Shown here: piece after piece, positions 1 to 7,281 of the stretch | Layout: each line of letters starts with the position of its first letter | Numbering within the stretch: the first letter of the stretch is position 1 | NCBI GenBank assembly: GCA_015229045.1 | Contig: JADGCJ010000071.1 | Coordinates: forward strand, 8,497-15,864 | DNA length: 7,368 bases | Origin: Magnetococcales bacterium | GTDB lineage: Bacteria; Pseudomonadota; Magnetococcia; Magnetococcales; DC0425bin3 | Reading direction: 5' to 3' | Program-made: the position numbers and the translations under genes | The notes under the pieces: generated by a model | The model's database searches: none | What the model was told of the DNA's origin: nothing | The model's input: only the letters and a program-made list of their open reading frames with translations

Positions 1-72
1 TCTTTCATGTCAACGCCTTTCTTGACCACAAAGAAACTACATGTTCCAAAGTGGACGCGGTTTAGTCAATCG

Positions 73-1434
73 ATGACCCATCCGGACGCCGCCGAACGCC
101 TTCTCTCCCAGGCCAGCCAATTTTCCGACCGACGCATCCGCCTGGGTCTGGGGCGTATGCGCCGCCTCTTGAATGAACTGGGCAACCCGGAACACGCCCT
201 GGATGCCATCCATGTCGCCGGCACCAATGGCAAGGGTTCCACCGTCGCCTTCCTGGAAGCCATGCTGCGGCAGGCCAACTACGAAACGGGGGTCTACACC
301 TCGCCCCATCTGCAACGTTTCAACGAACGCATCCGCCATCGTGGCCGGGCCATCGATGATGCCTCCCTGGAACTCCTCCTGACGACGGTATTACAGATCA
401 ATGCCGGTCAACCAGCCACCTTCTTCGAACTGACCACGGCGGTTGCCCTACTCCACTTTTCGCGTTTGCAACCCCCCTCCCCGCCCGGAACCCGGTGGCA
501 TGCCTGCCAGCGCTACGCAGCCATCCTGGAAACCGGCCTCGGCGGACGTCTGGATGCCACCAATGTCGTGCAACCCCGTCTGGTTTTGCTCACCCCTGTG
601 GGTCTGGATCATCAGGAGTATCTGGGCGATACCCTGACCCGCATTGCCCGAGAGAAGGCGGGCATTTTAAAACCGGGGGTGCCTGCTGTCGCCGATCCCG
701 GCTCGGCCATGGCCGCAGAGGTGATTCTCAAACGGGCAGAACATCTGGGCGCTCCCCTGTGGCTGCGGCAACGCGACTATCGCTTCGACCTTCCGGATGG
801 GTCGGGTCTGTGGCACTACCAGGACTCCTTGGGGAGTCTGGCTCTTCCCCCTCCTCGCCTGTTGGGACGGCATCAATACGGCAATGCCGCCCTGGCCCTG
901 GCCGGTCTGCGGCTGCTCTCCACTCAGCTCACCTGCCCCTGGCATCTGTCGAACGCCGCCATGCAGGAGGGCGTTGCCCAGGCGTGGCTGCCGGGACGGT
1001 TGGAGTGTTTCCCGGGCACCCCTCCCATCTGGCTCGATGGAGCGCACAATCTTCCCGGAGCGCAGGTGCTGGCCGCTGCCCTGGCCGACATGGAACCCAT
1101 GCCCACCCACCTCATCTTTTCCGCCCTGCGCGACAAGGATATGGCTGGCATGGCAAAAATCCTTGCCCCGTCCATCGACCGGGTCTGGATCGCCCCGCTC
1201 GCCGAACAGCGTGCCGCCGATCCCCAACGAATGGCTCAGGTCTGGCAGCAACAGGGTCTTGCCACCACCCTCGCTGCCGATCCGGCCTCGGCCCTGCATG
1301 AGGCCCGCAAGCTCTCTCCTCCCCATGGGCGCATTCTGGTGTGTGGATCGTTGCACCTGGTGGGAAGTGTGCGTGACATCCTGTCCCCTCCTTCCAATTC
1401 CAGATCAAGATGGATGCGAGGCGACAACGAGTGA
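73..1434 (+). CDS. folC: Bifunctional folylpolyglutamate synthase / dihydrofolate synthase
   Basis: This cytosolic Mur-ligase-family enzyme adds glutamate to dihydropteroate to make dihydrofolate, and then extends tetrahydrofolates with further glutamates, using ATP. Numbering from the ATG at 73 (453 aa), the P-loop AGTNGKGST lies near residues 49-57, followed by TSPHL (about 76-80), ETGLGGRLDATN (about 153-164), GLDHQEYLG (about 177-185) and REKAGILKPG (about 193-202), whose Lys is the carbamylated-lysine position of the family. The C-terminal domain has DGAHN and ends at CGSLHLVGSVRDIL. An in-frame ATG at 7 would add 22 residues. I prefer 73 because the extra codons are much less GC-rich at third positions and the family normally starts here; neither start has a clear ribosome site in view. 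Oddities: a short Pro-rich insertion (LQPPSPPGTRWHACQR) before the ETGLGGR motif, and a tail of about 15 residues after the normal family end that is encoded by the inverted-repeat element at 1392-1514. Function is very secure; the start is less so. Confidence 0.93.
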   Translation: MTHPDAAERLLSQASQFSDRRIRLGLGRMRRLLNELGNPEHALDAIHVAGTNGKGSTVAFLEAMLRQANYETGVYTSPHLQRFNERIRHRGRAIDDASLELLLTTVLQINAGQPATFFELTTAVALLHFSRLQPPSPPGTRWHACQRYAAILETGLGGRLDATNVVQPRLVLLTPVGLDHQEYLGDTLTRIAREKAGILKPGVPAVADPGSAMAAEVILKRAEHLGAPLWLRQRDYRFDLPDGSGLWHYQDSLGSLALPPPRLLGRHQYGNAALALAGLRLLSTQLTCPWHLSNAAMQEGVAQAWLPGRLECFPGTPPIWLDGAHNLPGAQVLAAALADMEPMPTHLIFSALRDKDMAGMAKILAPSIDRVWIAPLAEQRAADPQRMAQVWQQQGLATTLAADPASALHEARKLSPPHGRILVCGSLHLVGSVRDILSPPSNSRSRWMRGDNE

Positions 1435-1514
1435 GCGACGAGACAGTACGTGTTGGGTACGGCGAGGAGCGAGTGAGGCAGTCAACGAAGCAGACGCTTG
1501 ATCTGGAATTGGAA
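1392..1514. repeat. Palindrome-bounded element with 18-bp perfect inverted repeats
   Basis: The 18 nt at 1392-1409 (TTCCAATTCCAGATCAAG) recur as an exact reverse complement at 1497-1514, with an 87-nt spacer. The spacer repeats CGAGTGAG-type words, for example GTGAGCGACGAG near 1431 and GCGAGTGAGG near 1470. The left arm lies inside the folC reading frame and supplies its last 14 or so codons and stop. The right arm abuts the stop codon of the convergent SPOR gene (1515-1517). No transposase frame fits inside and no convincing target duplication is visible. I infer a small non-autonomous or REP/MITE-like palindromic element that inserted between the two convergent genes. A second possibility is a long stem helping to end transcription from both sides, although no T-tract follows either arm. 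Confidence 0.6.
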
Positions 1515-2768
1515 TCACTCCATCAAATAGTACCGACTCAACAGATCCACTGCCGGCAGGCCGGTTTTTTTCCGGATCGAGGCTGCCACTTTCTGGGCAT
1601 CCTCGCGGCTGGCAAAGGGTCCAACCTGCACATGGGTCAGCGTAGAGTCTGCCCCTTCGGCATGTCTCAGACGCACCGGAAAACCGGCAGCGAGAACCTT
1701 GTTGCGGCTTGTTTCCAAGGTATCCGGGTTGGCGTAGGTGCCTACGAGAACCAGAAAGTGCCCGGGTTGAATTTTCGGCATCCCTTGCGCCGTGCCTGAT
1801 TTGTTTTTTTCGGCAAGAGTTTTCTTGCGGGGCGGTCTGGTTTTGTCGTCGTTCCCGGCGGACGGGAGAAAAGAGCGACGGGCATCCGGGAGACTCTCTC
1901 GGACGAAAGGCGGCGGCGTTTTGCCATCCACGGGGGCTGGGATCCTCTCGACGGGAGCTGCTTCAGGACCGGAACTCGTGGCACCAACCAACCCGGCTGG
2001 CGGTGTGGAGATCCCTGGTGCGGATTTTGCCTGGGCAGGATCCGCTTTCCGGCTTTGCGGGGCGTGTTCCGGTTGCGACAGGGCGGTCGTCGGAACGAGG
2101 TCTGTTTGCGGCGGGGTGGTCGCCAAGGCAGGGGCATGTTCCGGCTGCGGCGGGGAGGACATCGGTGTCACGGAGAGAGTGACAAAATCAACCAGACGCG
2201 ATGGAACCTGCTCTTTCGATTGAACAGCAGCAGCCGTCTCCAAAGGCAATCCAGACCCGGGCGTTGTGGATGGCAAAAAAGAGCGGACTGCCTTGCCAGG
2301 CAGGGTTGCAGCCGACGCCGGAGGCAACTCCGGCCCGGACGGTGTGGATGGCAAAGAGGATTGATCAGGCATCGATGGCAAAGGGGGTTGTTCGGCTGCG
2401 GACGACAAGGAGGATCGACCAGTCACGGATGACGCAGGGGGCTGATCGGACCTGGCAAGCGGGGCCGAGACCAGCTCCGAAGACAACCCGGGCACAGACG
2501 ATGTGTCCAACAGAGAAGAACGAACAGGCTTGGCAACAGGAAACCGGGCCGTTGACTCCAGAGGCGAACTTTCAGGACGCCCCGCCAGCGCAATCCATAC
2601 GGCCAGCAAAGGCACACCCACACCAGCCACAACCCCAAGAATGCGCAACAGCTCGCGCGGAAAGCGCCCACGAAGAACCCGCATCGGCGACGGCAGAGAG
2701 GTTCCGCGACCACCGGGCTGGTTCCGGGAGCCTTGCAGTTTATTCAATTCGTCAAAGATTCGGCTCAT
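1515..2768 (-). CDS. Membrane-anchored SPOR-domain protein (DedD/FtsN-like architecture)
   Basis: Likely an inner-membrane protein whose periplasmic SPOR domain binds denuded septal peptidoglycan. From the ATG at 2768 (417 aa) it has a short cytoplasmic N-terminus beginning MSRIFDELNKLQG. One membrane segment follows at about residues 41-62 (LLRILGVVAGVGVPLLAVWI). Then comes a long Pro/Ser/Ala-rich linker (about 63-335) with repeated words such as QPEHAP and PPLPS-type segments. The SPOR domain occupies about 336-417: GHFLVLVGTYANPDTLE, then VQVGPFASREDAQKVAASIRKKTG, which is the typical beta-alpha-beta half-repeat with a VGPF turn. A GTG at 2822 would extend it in frame by 18 residues; neither start has a clear Shine-Dalgarno sequence. 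In many proteobacteria folC is followed by a SPOR gene (dedD) on the same strand. Here the gene is adjacent but convergent. The linker is low-complexity, so only the anchor and the SPOR domain support the call; which SPOR family it belongs to is open. Confidence 0.78.
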   Translation of the reverse strand: MSRIFDELNKLQGSRNQPGGRGTSLPSPMRVLRGRFPRELLRILGVVAGVGVPLLAVWIALAGRPESSPLESTARFPVAKPVRSSLLDTSSVPGLSSELVSAPLARSDQPPASSVTGRSSLSSAAEQPPLPSMPDQSSLPSTPSGPELPPASAATLPGKAVRSFLPSTTPGSGLPLETAAAVQSKEQVPSRLVDFVTLSVTPMSSPPQPEHAPALATTPPQTDLVPTTALSQPEHAPQSRKADPAQAKSAPGISTPPAGLVGATSSGPEAAPVERIPAPVDGKTPPPFVRESLPDARRSFLPSAGNDDKTRPPRKKTLAEKNKSGTAQGMPKIQPGHFLVLVGTYANPDTLETSRNKVLAAGFPVRLRHAEGADSTLTHVQVGPFASREDAQKVAASIRKKTGLPAVDLLSRYYLME

Positions 2769-3059
2769 GGCGTCGCAATCCGCACAGACATCGACAAACG
2801 GCTCCGGGATAACAATCGTCACGCGAATTATCGCGGATTGACAACGAAAAAGCTAGAACATCCAGGTGGTTTGTTCGTGGCGTGAACGGTGCACCTCATG
2901 GACGGCCCGCGGCGCATCGGGAATGGATTTCCTCACACTGACGTGGTATTGGCTATTCCAACCAGGTCGCCTGTAGGGCATAATGGGGGGTGGGTCTCTC
3001 CCGTTCGACAGCTCCGGCGACAGACCCGTTGCGCACACTGACACCAATTGGGGGTAGAG
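2769..3059. promoter_or_regulatory. Divergent intergenic region with candidate promoters
   Basis: This gap lies between the outward-reading SPOR gene and the small hypothetical gene, so it should hold both promoters. On the minus strand GATAAT (2832-2827) is a five-of-six match to a -10 box; it would start transcription near 2820, inside the possible GTG start of the SPOR gene, which weakly favours the ATG at 2768. Its -35 match is poor. On the plus strand CATAAT (2979-2984) is a candidate -10 box, preceded at 17 nt by a weak TTCCAA. A GGGTCT/AGACCC stem (2992-2997 with 3022-3027) could form in the leader of the plus-strand gene. All assignments here are weak pattern matches. Confidence 0.3.
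3050..3059 (+). promoter_or_regulatory. Purine-rich ribosome binding site deciding the start at 3060
   Basis: GGGGGTAGAG ends directly before the ATG at 3060, with the G-run about 5 nt upstream of the start codon. This favours the ATG over the in-frame TTG at 3048, which would lie upstream of the G-run. Confidence 0.45.
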
Positions 3060-3377
3060 ATGACCACAGATCGCCAAATTGTGGTTCGGCAGGTGCAGAC
3101 CAACTCCTGTCCGTTCCGTTTCAAGGTCACTGTGGAGGAGGAGGCTGTCCGCACCGAACACACGGTGACGGTGGACCAGATGACCTTCGATAAAATCTCC
3201 CGCTGCGTGGGCAGCGAGTGTCAGCCGATCAAGATCATCGAGGCGTCATTTCGCTTCCTGCTGGATCGGGAACCCAAAGAGGCGATTTTAAATCGCTTTG
3301 ATTTAACGCTTATTTCGCACAATTTTCCAGAATTTTACGATCAGGTCAAGGGGTACATGCAGGGCAATCGCATTTGA
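3060..3377 (+). CDS. Small conserved protein of unknown function
   Basis: This 105-residue protein has no signal peptide or membrane segment and is probably cytosolic. The N-terminal half reads as beta strands (RQIVVRQVQTN, FRFKVTVEEEAVRTEHTVTV), followed by a helix-like second half with IIEASFRFLLDREPKEAIL (residues 59-77) and RFDLTLISHNFPEF (79-92). From memory, this ASFRFLLDREPKESIL...FDL..I...FPEF signature recurs in short uncharacterised proteins of alphaproteobacteria and related groups, so I regard it as a real conserved gene; I know of no assigned function. Three cysteines are present (17, 49, 54), the last two as a CVGSEC pair, but there is no full metal-site pattern. It stands alone: divergent from the SPOR gene, and separated from typA (opposite strand) by a repeat. 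The usable ribosome site and a coherent protein-like composition support it. Confidence 0.75.
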   Translation: MTTDRQIVVRQVQTNSCPFRFKVTVEEEAVRTEHTVTVDQMTFDKISRCVGSECQPIKIIEASFRFLLDREPKEAILNRFDLTLISHNFPEFYDQVKGYMQGNRI

Positions 3378-3412
3378 AACTGACACACCCGAGGCCATGA
3401 TCGCTTTTTGGC

Positions 3413-3645
3413 ATCGGGGTCCAGGGGGCTGGCGACCGGACAGGTCCAGGACAAAGTCCTGGTGGGGTTCGGGGCAAAGCCCTGACAAAGGCTTCCATAT
3501 CCAGGCCTTTCTTGAGGGGGTACCTGGGCAGTTACGTTCGGAAAAAAAAAATACAGGCATGAAAGACTCTCTCGGGGCTTCGCCCCAAACCCCACCAGGA
3601 GAAAGGGCACAGCCCTTCCTCCTGGACCTCCATCCCAGTCTTTCA
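3413..3645. repeat. Composite hairpin-rich intergenic repeat
   Basis: This fills most of the 292-nt gap between the convergent hypothetical gene and typA. It opens with a 37-nt motif (3413-3449) that recurs at 7332-7368 with 33 of 37 identities. It also contains a long imperfect inverted repeat: 3457-3485 pairs with 3572-3600 at 26 of 29 positions, and 3442-3451 pairs exactly with 3620-3629. Local hairpins include CCAGGAC-AAA-GTCCTGG (3446-3462), AAAGGC/GCCTTT (3487-3492 with 3505-3510), GGGGC-TTC-GCCCC (3574-3586), and an extended 31-nt stem at 3595-3625 (CCAGGAG + AAGGGC, loop ACA). GAAAGACT (3561-3568) pairs with AGTCTTTC (3638-3645), closing the right half. No coding capacity is apparent. 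I infer a dispersed, non-coding mobile or REP-like repeat family. Confidence 0.7.
3542..3645 (-). terminator. Possible transcription terminator of typA within the repeat
   Basis: Reading out of typA on the minus strand, the transcript meets strong stems (3625-3595, 3586-3574) closed by an outer AGTCTTTC/GAAAGACT pairing (3645-3638 with 3568-3561). About 9 nt after the last stem base comes a run of 10 T residues (complement of A at 3542-3551). The distance from stem to T-tract is longer than in a classical intrinsic terminator, so this is only a candidate. Confidence 0.28.
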
Positions 3646-3669
3646 AACATTTAAAAAAGATGCGTGTTT

Positions 3670-5502
3670 TCACTCGGTGGCGGTGCGCGAACGACTGGTC
3701 TTTTTGCGGTCGTTCTCTTTGAGCTGCTTTTTGCGCAGACGAATGCTGCGCGGCGTCACCTCGACCAGTTCGTCATCATCGATAAATTCAAGGGCCTCCT
3801 CCAGGCTGAGGCGCAAAGGCGGCGTAAGAATGACGTTTTCGTCGCTGCCGGAGGCGCGCATGTTGGTCAACTGTTTGCCCTTCATCGGGTTGACCACCAG
3901 GTCGCCGCGCCGAATATGGATGCCGATGACCATCCCTTCGTAGACAATCTCGCCCGGAGCGATAAAGTGCCGCCCCCGCTCCTGGAGATTGAACAGGGCG
4001 TAGGCAACCGCCTTGCCATCCTCCTTGGCCACGAGAACCCCATTGTTGCGCTGGCCGATGGTGGCTTGAATCAGCGGTCCATAGTGATCGAAGACGTGGT
4101 ACATCAGACCACTGCCCGAGGTCAGGGTGCGAAATTCGGTCAGAAAACCAATCAAGCCCCGCGCCGGAATCATGTAGTCCAGGCGTACCCGACCCCGGCC
4201 ATCCGGGACCATGTCGGCCAGATCGCCGCGCCGGTTGCCCAGGGCCTCCATGATCGCCCCCTGATGTTGATCCTCCACGTCGACGGTAAGCTGTTCGTAG
4301 GGTTCGGTCGGCTTGCCATCCTGGATGCGCACGATCACCTCGGGACGCGACACCCCCAGCTCGTACCCTTCGCGGCGCATGTTTTCGATCAGGATGCCCA
4401 GGTGCAGCTCGCCGCGACCATAGACCTTGAACTTGTCGGCATCGGCGGTCTCTTCGACTCTGAGGGCGACGTTGTGTTCCAGCTCCTTGAAGAGGCGGTC
4501 GCGCAGTTGACGGCTCGTCACATATTTGCCTTCGCGCCCGGCCAGCGGGGAGTCGTTGACCTGAAAGGTCATGCTGATGGTGGGTTCGTCGACGACCAGC
4601 GGCGGCAGGGTCTCCACGCAATCCGGATGGCAGAGGGTATCGGAGATGCCCAGACCGCCGATGCCGGAAAAACCGATGATGTCACCCGCCGAAGCCTCGG
4701 GAACCTCGGTGCGACCCAACCCCATGTAGGAGAAGATTTGCAGAATTCTGCCCGTGCGCCGTCCCCCCCCCGGAGCGGCGATGACAACCGGATTGTTGGT
4801 CATGATCCGCCCCCTCTGGATGCGCCCCACCCCGACCACACCGACATAGTTGTCATAATCCATGGCCGAGACCTGCATCTGGAAGGGGCCTTCCGGATCC
4901 ACCTTGGGCGGCGAGACCCGATCGACGATGATTTTAAACAAGGGGCCAAAATCGGTACGCGGCTCTTCCAGATCCAGGATGGCCCACCCTTCCAGGGCCG
5001 AGGCATAGATGATGGGGAAATCCAACTGGTGTTCGGTCGCCCCCAGGCGGTCGAAAAGATCGAAGGTGCGATCGACGACCCAATGCGGCCGGGCACCGGG
5101 ACGATCCACCTTGTTGATGACGACGATGGGGGTGATGCCCATGTCGAAGGCCTTGCGGGTGACGAAGCGGGTCTGCGGCATGGGACCATCGACCGCATCG
5201 ACCAGCAGCAGGACTGAATCGACCATGGAGAGTACCCGCTCCACCTCGCCGCCAAAGTCGGCATGCCCCGGGGTGTCGACAATGTTGATCCGGTACTCAT
5301 TCCAGCGGATGGCGGTATTCTTGGCCAGAATGGTGATGCCCCGCTCCCGCTCCAGATCGTTGGAGTCCATGACCCGTTCGCGGATCGGTCCGCGTGAGGC
5401 CAGGGTGCCGGATTGTTGCAGGAGTTTGTCCACCAGGGTGGTCTTGCCATGATCGACATGGGCGATGATGGCAATATTGCGCAGATGGTCTACGGAATCC
5501 AT
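3670..5502 (-). CDS. typA: Ribosome-associated translational GTPase TypA/BipA
   Basis: A full-length (610 aa) GTPase of the EF-G/LepA superfamily that binds 70S ribosomes and supports 50S assembly and growth under stress such as cold. The G domain shows G1 AHVDHGKTT (residues 14-22), the RGITI switch (54-58), G3 DTPGH (76-80), G4 NKVD (130-133) and G5 SAL (168-170). A beta-barrel domain II follows (about 203-290, [14 protein letters not shown]), then the EF-G-like domains, including [55 protein letters not shown] and [19 protein letters not shown]. The BipA-specific C-terminus ends [16 protein letters not shown]...[22 protein letters not shown] with a basic Arg/Lys tail. All key motifs are intact. 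A run of nine G residues (complement of 4763-4771) encodes part of APGGGRRT. The gene begins 18 nt after msbA and is probably translated from the msbA transcript; the repeat at 3413-3645 follows its stop. Confidence 0.98.
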   Translation of the reverse strand: MDSVDHLRNIAIIAHVDHGKTTLVDKLLQQSGTLASRGPIRERVMDSNDLERERGITILAKNTAIRWNEYRINIVDTPGHADFGGEVERVLSMVDSVLLLVDAVDGPMPQTRFVTRKAFDMGITPIVVINKVDRPGARPHWVVDRTFDLFDRLGATEHQLDFPIIYASALEGWAILDLEEPRTDFGPLFKIIVDRVSPPKVDPEGPFQMQVSAMDYDNYVGVVGVGRIQRGRIMTNNPVVIAAPGGGRRTGRILQIFSYMGLGRTEVPEASAGDIIGFSGIGGLGISDTLCHPDCVETLPPLVVDEPTISMTFQVNDSPLAGREGKYVTSRQLRDRLFKELEHNVALRVEETADADKFKVYGRGELHLGILIENMRREGYELGVSRPEVIVRIQDGKPTEPYEQLTVDVEDQHQGAIMEALGNRRGDLADMVPDGRGRVRLDYMIPARGLIGFLTEFRTLTSGSGLMYHVFDHYGPLIQATIGQRNNGVLVAKEDGKAVAYALFNLQERGRHFIAPGEIVYEGMVIGIHIRRGDLVVNPMKGKQLTNMRASGSDENVILTPPLRLSLEEALEFIDDDELVEVTPRSIRLRKKQLKENDRKKTSRSRTATE

Positions 5503-5520
5503 CGGATCTCATCTCATTGG
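5503..5520 (-). promoter_or_regulatory. msbA-typA junction with weak ribosome site
   Basis: The 18-nt spacer reads CCAATGAGATGAGATCCG into the typA ATG. It has purine-rich GAGATGAGA but no strong Shine-Dalgarno sequence, and it holds a two-codon frame, ATG AGA TGA, in frame with typA. The short gap suggests ribosomes finishing msbA reinitiate at typA (translational coupling), which is inference from spacing. Confidence 0.4.
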
Positions 5521-7281
5521 TCAAGGGGTGGTATAGTCGAACTGCAACCGATGGAAACGGGCATATTCGCCGTTTTTGGCCAGCAGCTCCTCGTGGGTGC
5601 CCGTTTCGATGATGCGTCCCGCCTCCAGGACCACGATCCGGTCGCAATGGCGGATGGTGGAGAGGCGGTGCGCAATCACCAGGGTGGTGCGGCCCTGCAT
5701 GAGGGTGTCCAGGGCATCCTGGACGGCACGTTCACTTTCGGTATCCAGGGCACTGGTGGCTTCGTCCAGGATCAGGATGGGGGCATTCTTGAGCAGGGAT
5801 CTGGCAATCGAGACCCGTTGCCGCTGGCCGCCGGACAACATGATGCCCCGATCCCCCACACGCGACGCAAAACCGGCCGGGAATCCCTGGATAAATTCCA
5901 GAGCATTCGCCGCCGCCGCCGCCGCGTGAATCTCGTCCGGGTTGCGCTCCCTGTCGCCATAGGCAATGTTGCGCTGGATGGTGTCGTTGAACAGGATGAT
6001 CTCCTGCGTCACCATGGAGATTTGCGCCCGCAGCGAGACCAGAGTCGCCTCGCGAATATCGATGCCATCAATGGTGATGCGTCCCGAGGTGACATCGAAA
6101 AAGCGGGGCACGAGGTTGACCAGAGTGCTTTTGCCACTGCCACTCGCACCGACCAGGGCCACCTTCTCCCCGGCGCGTACCTCCAGATCGATCCCTTTGA
6201 GAACGGGTTCCTGTCCCTCGCCATAGGCAAAGGTGACGTTGTCAAAACGGAGGGCGTGGCGAATGGGCGGCAGGGCAATCGCCTGTGGCGCACTGACAAT
6301 CTTCGGTTTTATATCCAGAAAATCAAAGATGCGATGGACGGCGGCAAAGCTCTCCTGCAACGAGTTGTTCAAGCCTGACAAACGTTTGATGGGGGTGTAG
6401 GCCATCAGCAGAGCGGTGATGAAGGAGAAGAAATTGCCCGTCGTCGTCGTATGATCGATGACCGACTGGCCGCCATAAAAAACCACGCCGCATATGGCGA
6501 ACCCCGCCACCAGATCCATCGACGGATTGGACACGGCATTGACGGCGGCGGCACGCATCTGATTTCTCAAGACGGCCTTGGTCTCCTTGCGAAAGGCGGC
6601 CCGCTCGAACGACTCCATGCAAAACGCCTTGACGATGCGCAAACCGGAGATGGTCTCTTCCAGGTGGGAGACAACCCCTTCCATCAATTCGAGGCGGGTA
6701 CGGCTGAAGGCGCGCATGCGACGGCCAAACTGCATGATCAGATAGCCCGCCAAGGGCATGCCGATCATGGCCATCATGGCCAGTTTGGCATCGCGATAAA
6801 ACAGCACACCGACCAGAAAAAAGACCGACAATCCTTCTCCCAGCAGGTTGGAGATGGTCGACGAGGCCGCCCCCTTGAGCAGGTTGGTGTCGTTGATGAC
6901 CCGCGAAATCAGGCTGCCCGTGGTCTGCGACGACAGGTAGCCCATATCCATGGCGAGCAGGTGGCGGTACAACTCCACCTGCAACTGTCGCACCACCCGG
7001 TTGCCGACCAACTCCATGTAATACCGCTGAATAAAGTAGGCAACACCCCGCAAGAGAAAAATACCCAGCAGCAGAAACGGCAGGGTGTAGAGCGTAGTCG
7101 TGTCCTGCTCGATGAACACCCGGTCGAGGATTGGCTGCACAAAAAAAGCGATGGCCCCGTCGGTGGCGGCCAACAAAACCATGCTGATCAACGCCGGAAT
7201 CAAATACCAGCGATAGGGCCAGACCAGACGCCAGAAGCGCCGGAGCAGCTCCAGGCGGGTTGGGTCCAAAGTCCATTTCAT
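5521..7281 (-). CDS. msbA: Lipid A export ABC transporter, permease/ATP-binding protein MsbA
   Basis: A half-size type IV ABC exporter (586 aa) that as a homodimer flips core-lipid A across the inner membrane. The membrane domain covers about residues 15-320, with six hydrophobic segments: WYLIPALISMVLLAATDGAIAF (about 25-47), YTLPFLLLGIFLLRGVAYF (65-83), a pair near 145-185, and a pair near 255-295. The nucleotide-binding domain has the FAYGEGQEPVLKGID strand, Walker A GASGSGKST (378-386), Q-loop Gln 426, signature LSGGQ (483-487), Walker B ILILDE (502-507), D-loop SALD and switch His 538. Length and motif order fit the MsbA family. Related LmrA/BmrA-type multidrug exporters share the architecture, so the substrate is inferred from overall resemblance. 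In E. coli msbA sits with lpxK; here its partner is typA, 18 nt downstream. The start has no visible Shine-Dalgarno sequence, only T-rich leader. Confidence 0.9.
   Translation of the reverse strand: MKWTLDPTRLELLRRFWRLVWPYRWYLIPALISMVLLAATDGAIAFFVQPILDRVFIEQDTTTLYTLPFLLLGIFLLRGVAYFIQRYYMELVGNRVVRQLQVELYRHLLAMDMGYLSSQTTGSLISRVINDTNLLKGAASSTISNLLGEGLSVFFLVGVLFYRDAKLAMMAMIGMPLAGYLIMQFGRRMRAFSRTRLELMEGVVSHLEETISGLRIVKAFCMESFERAAFRKETKAVLRNQMRAAAVNAVSNPSMDLVAGFAICGVVFYGGQSVIDHTTTTGNFFSFITALLMAYTPIKRLSGLNNSLQESFAAVHRIFDFLDIKPKIVSAPQAIALPPIRHALRFDNVTFAYGEGQEPVLKGIDLEVRAGEKVALVGASGSGKSTLVNLVPRFFDVTSGRITIDGIDIREATLVSLRAQISMVTQEIILFNDTIQRNIAYGDRERNPDEIHAAAAAANALEFIQGFPAGFASRVGDRGIMLSGGQRQRVSIARSLLKNAPILILDEATSALDTESERAVQDALDTLMQGRTTLVIAHRLSTIRHCDRIVVLEAGRIIETGTHEELLAKNGEYARFHRLQFDYTTP

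Noticed and set aside
1..9. TCTTTCATG at the window start matches the reverse complement of 3558-3566 in the composite repeat
   Set aside because: Nine bases is near what chance allows in a window this size. It could be the edge of another repeat copy, but the upstream sequence is not available.
7..72. Upstream start of folC at 7
   Set aside because: The extra 22 codons are poorer in GC at third positions and extend beyond the usual family N-terminus. The upstream sequence is outside the window, so this is a preference and not proof.
1410..1799. A 129-codon frame starting inside the palindromic element and running into SPOR antisense
   Set aside because: Its first third is repeat sequence and the rest is a shadow of the SPOR domain; no protein family is recognisable.
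2201..2812. Open frames on the + strand across the SPOR gene, up to about 200 codons
   Set aside because: They lie opposite the low-complexity Pro/Ser linker, show no recognisable domain and have no ribosome site; the minus-strand frame has the membrane anchor and SPOR domain.
2838..2843. A perfect TTGACA -35 box on the + strand
   Set aside because: No -10-like hexamer lies 15-19 nt downstream, and the next gene on this strand begins more than 200 nt away.
3664..5217. A 517-codon open frame on the + strand opposite typA
   Set aside because: It is the antisense shadow of typA, which has every family motif; the long frame results from GC-rich codon structure.
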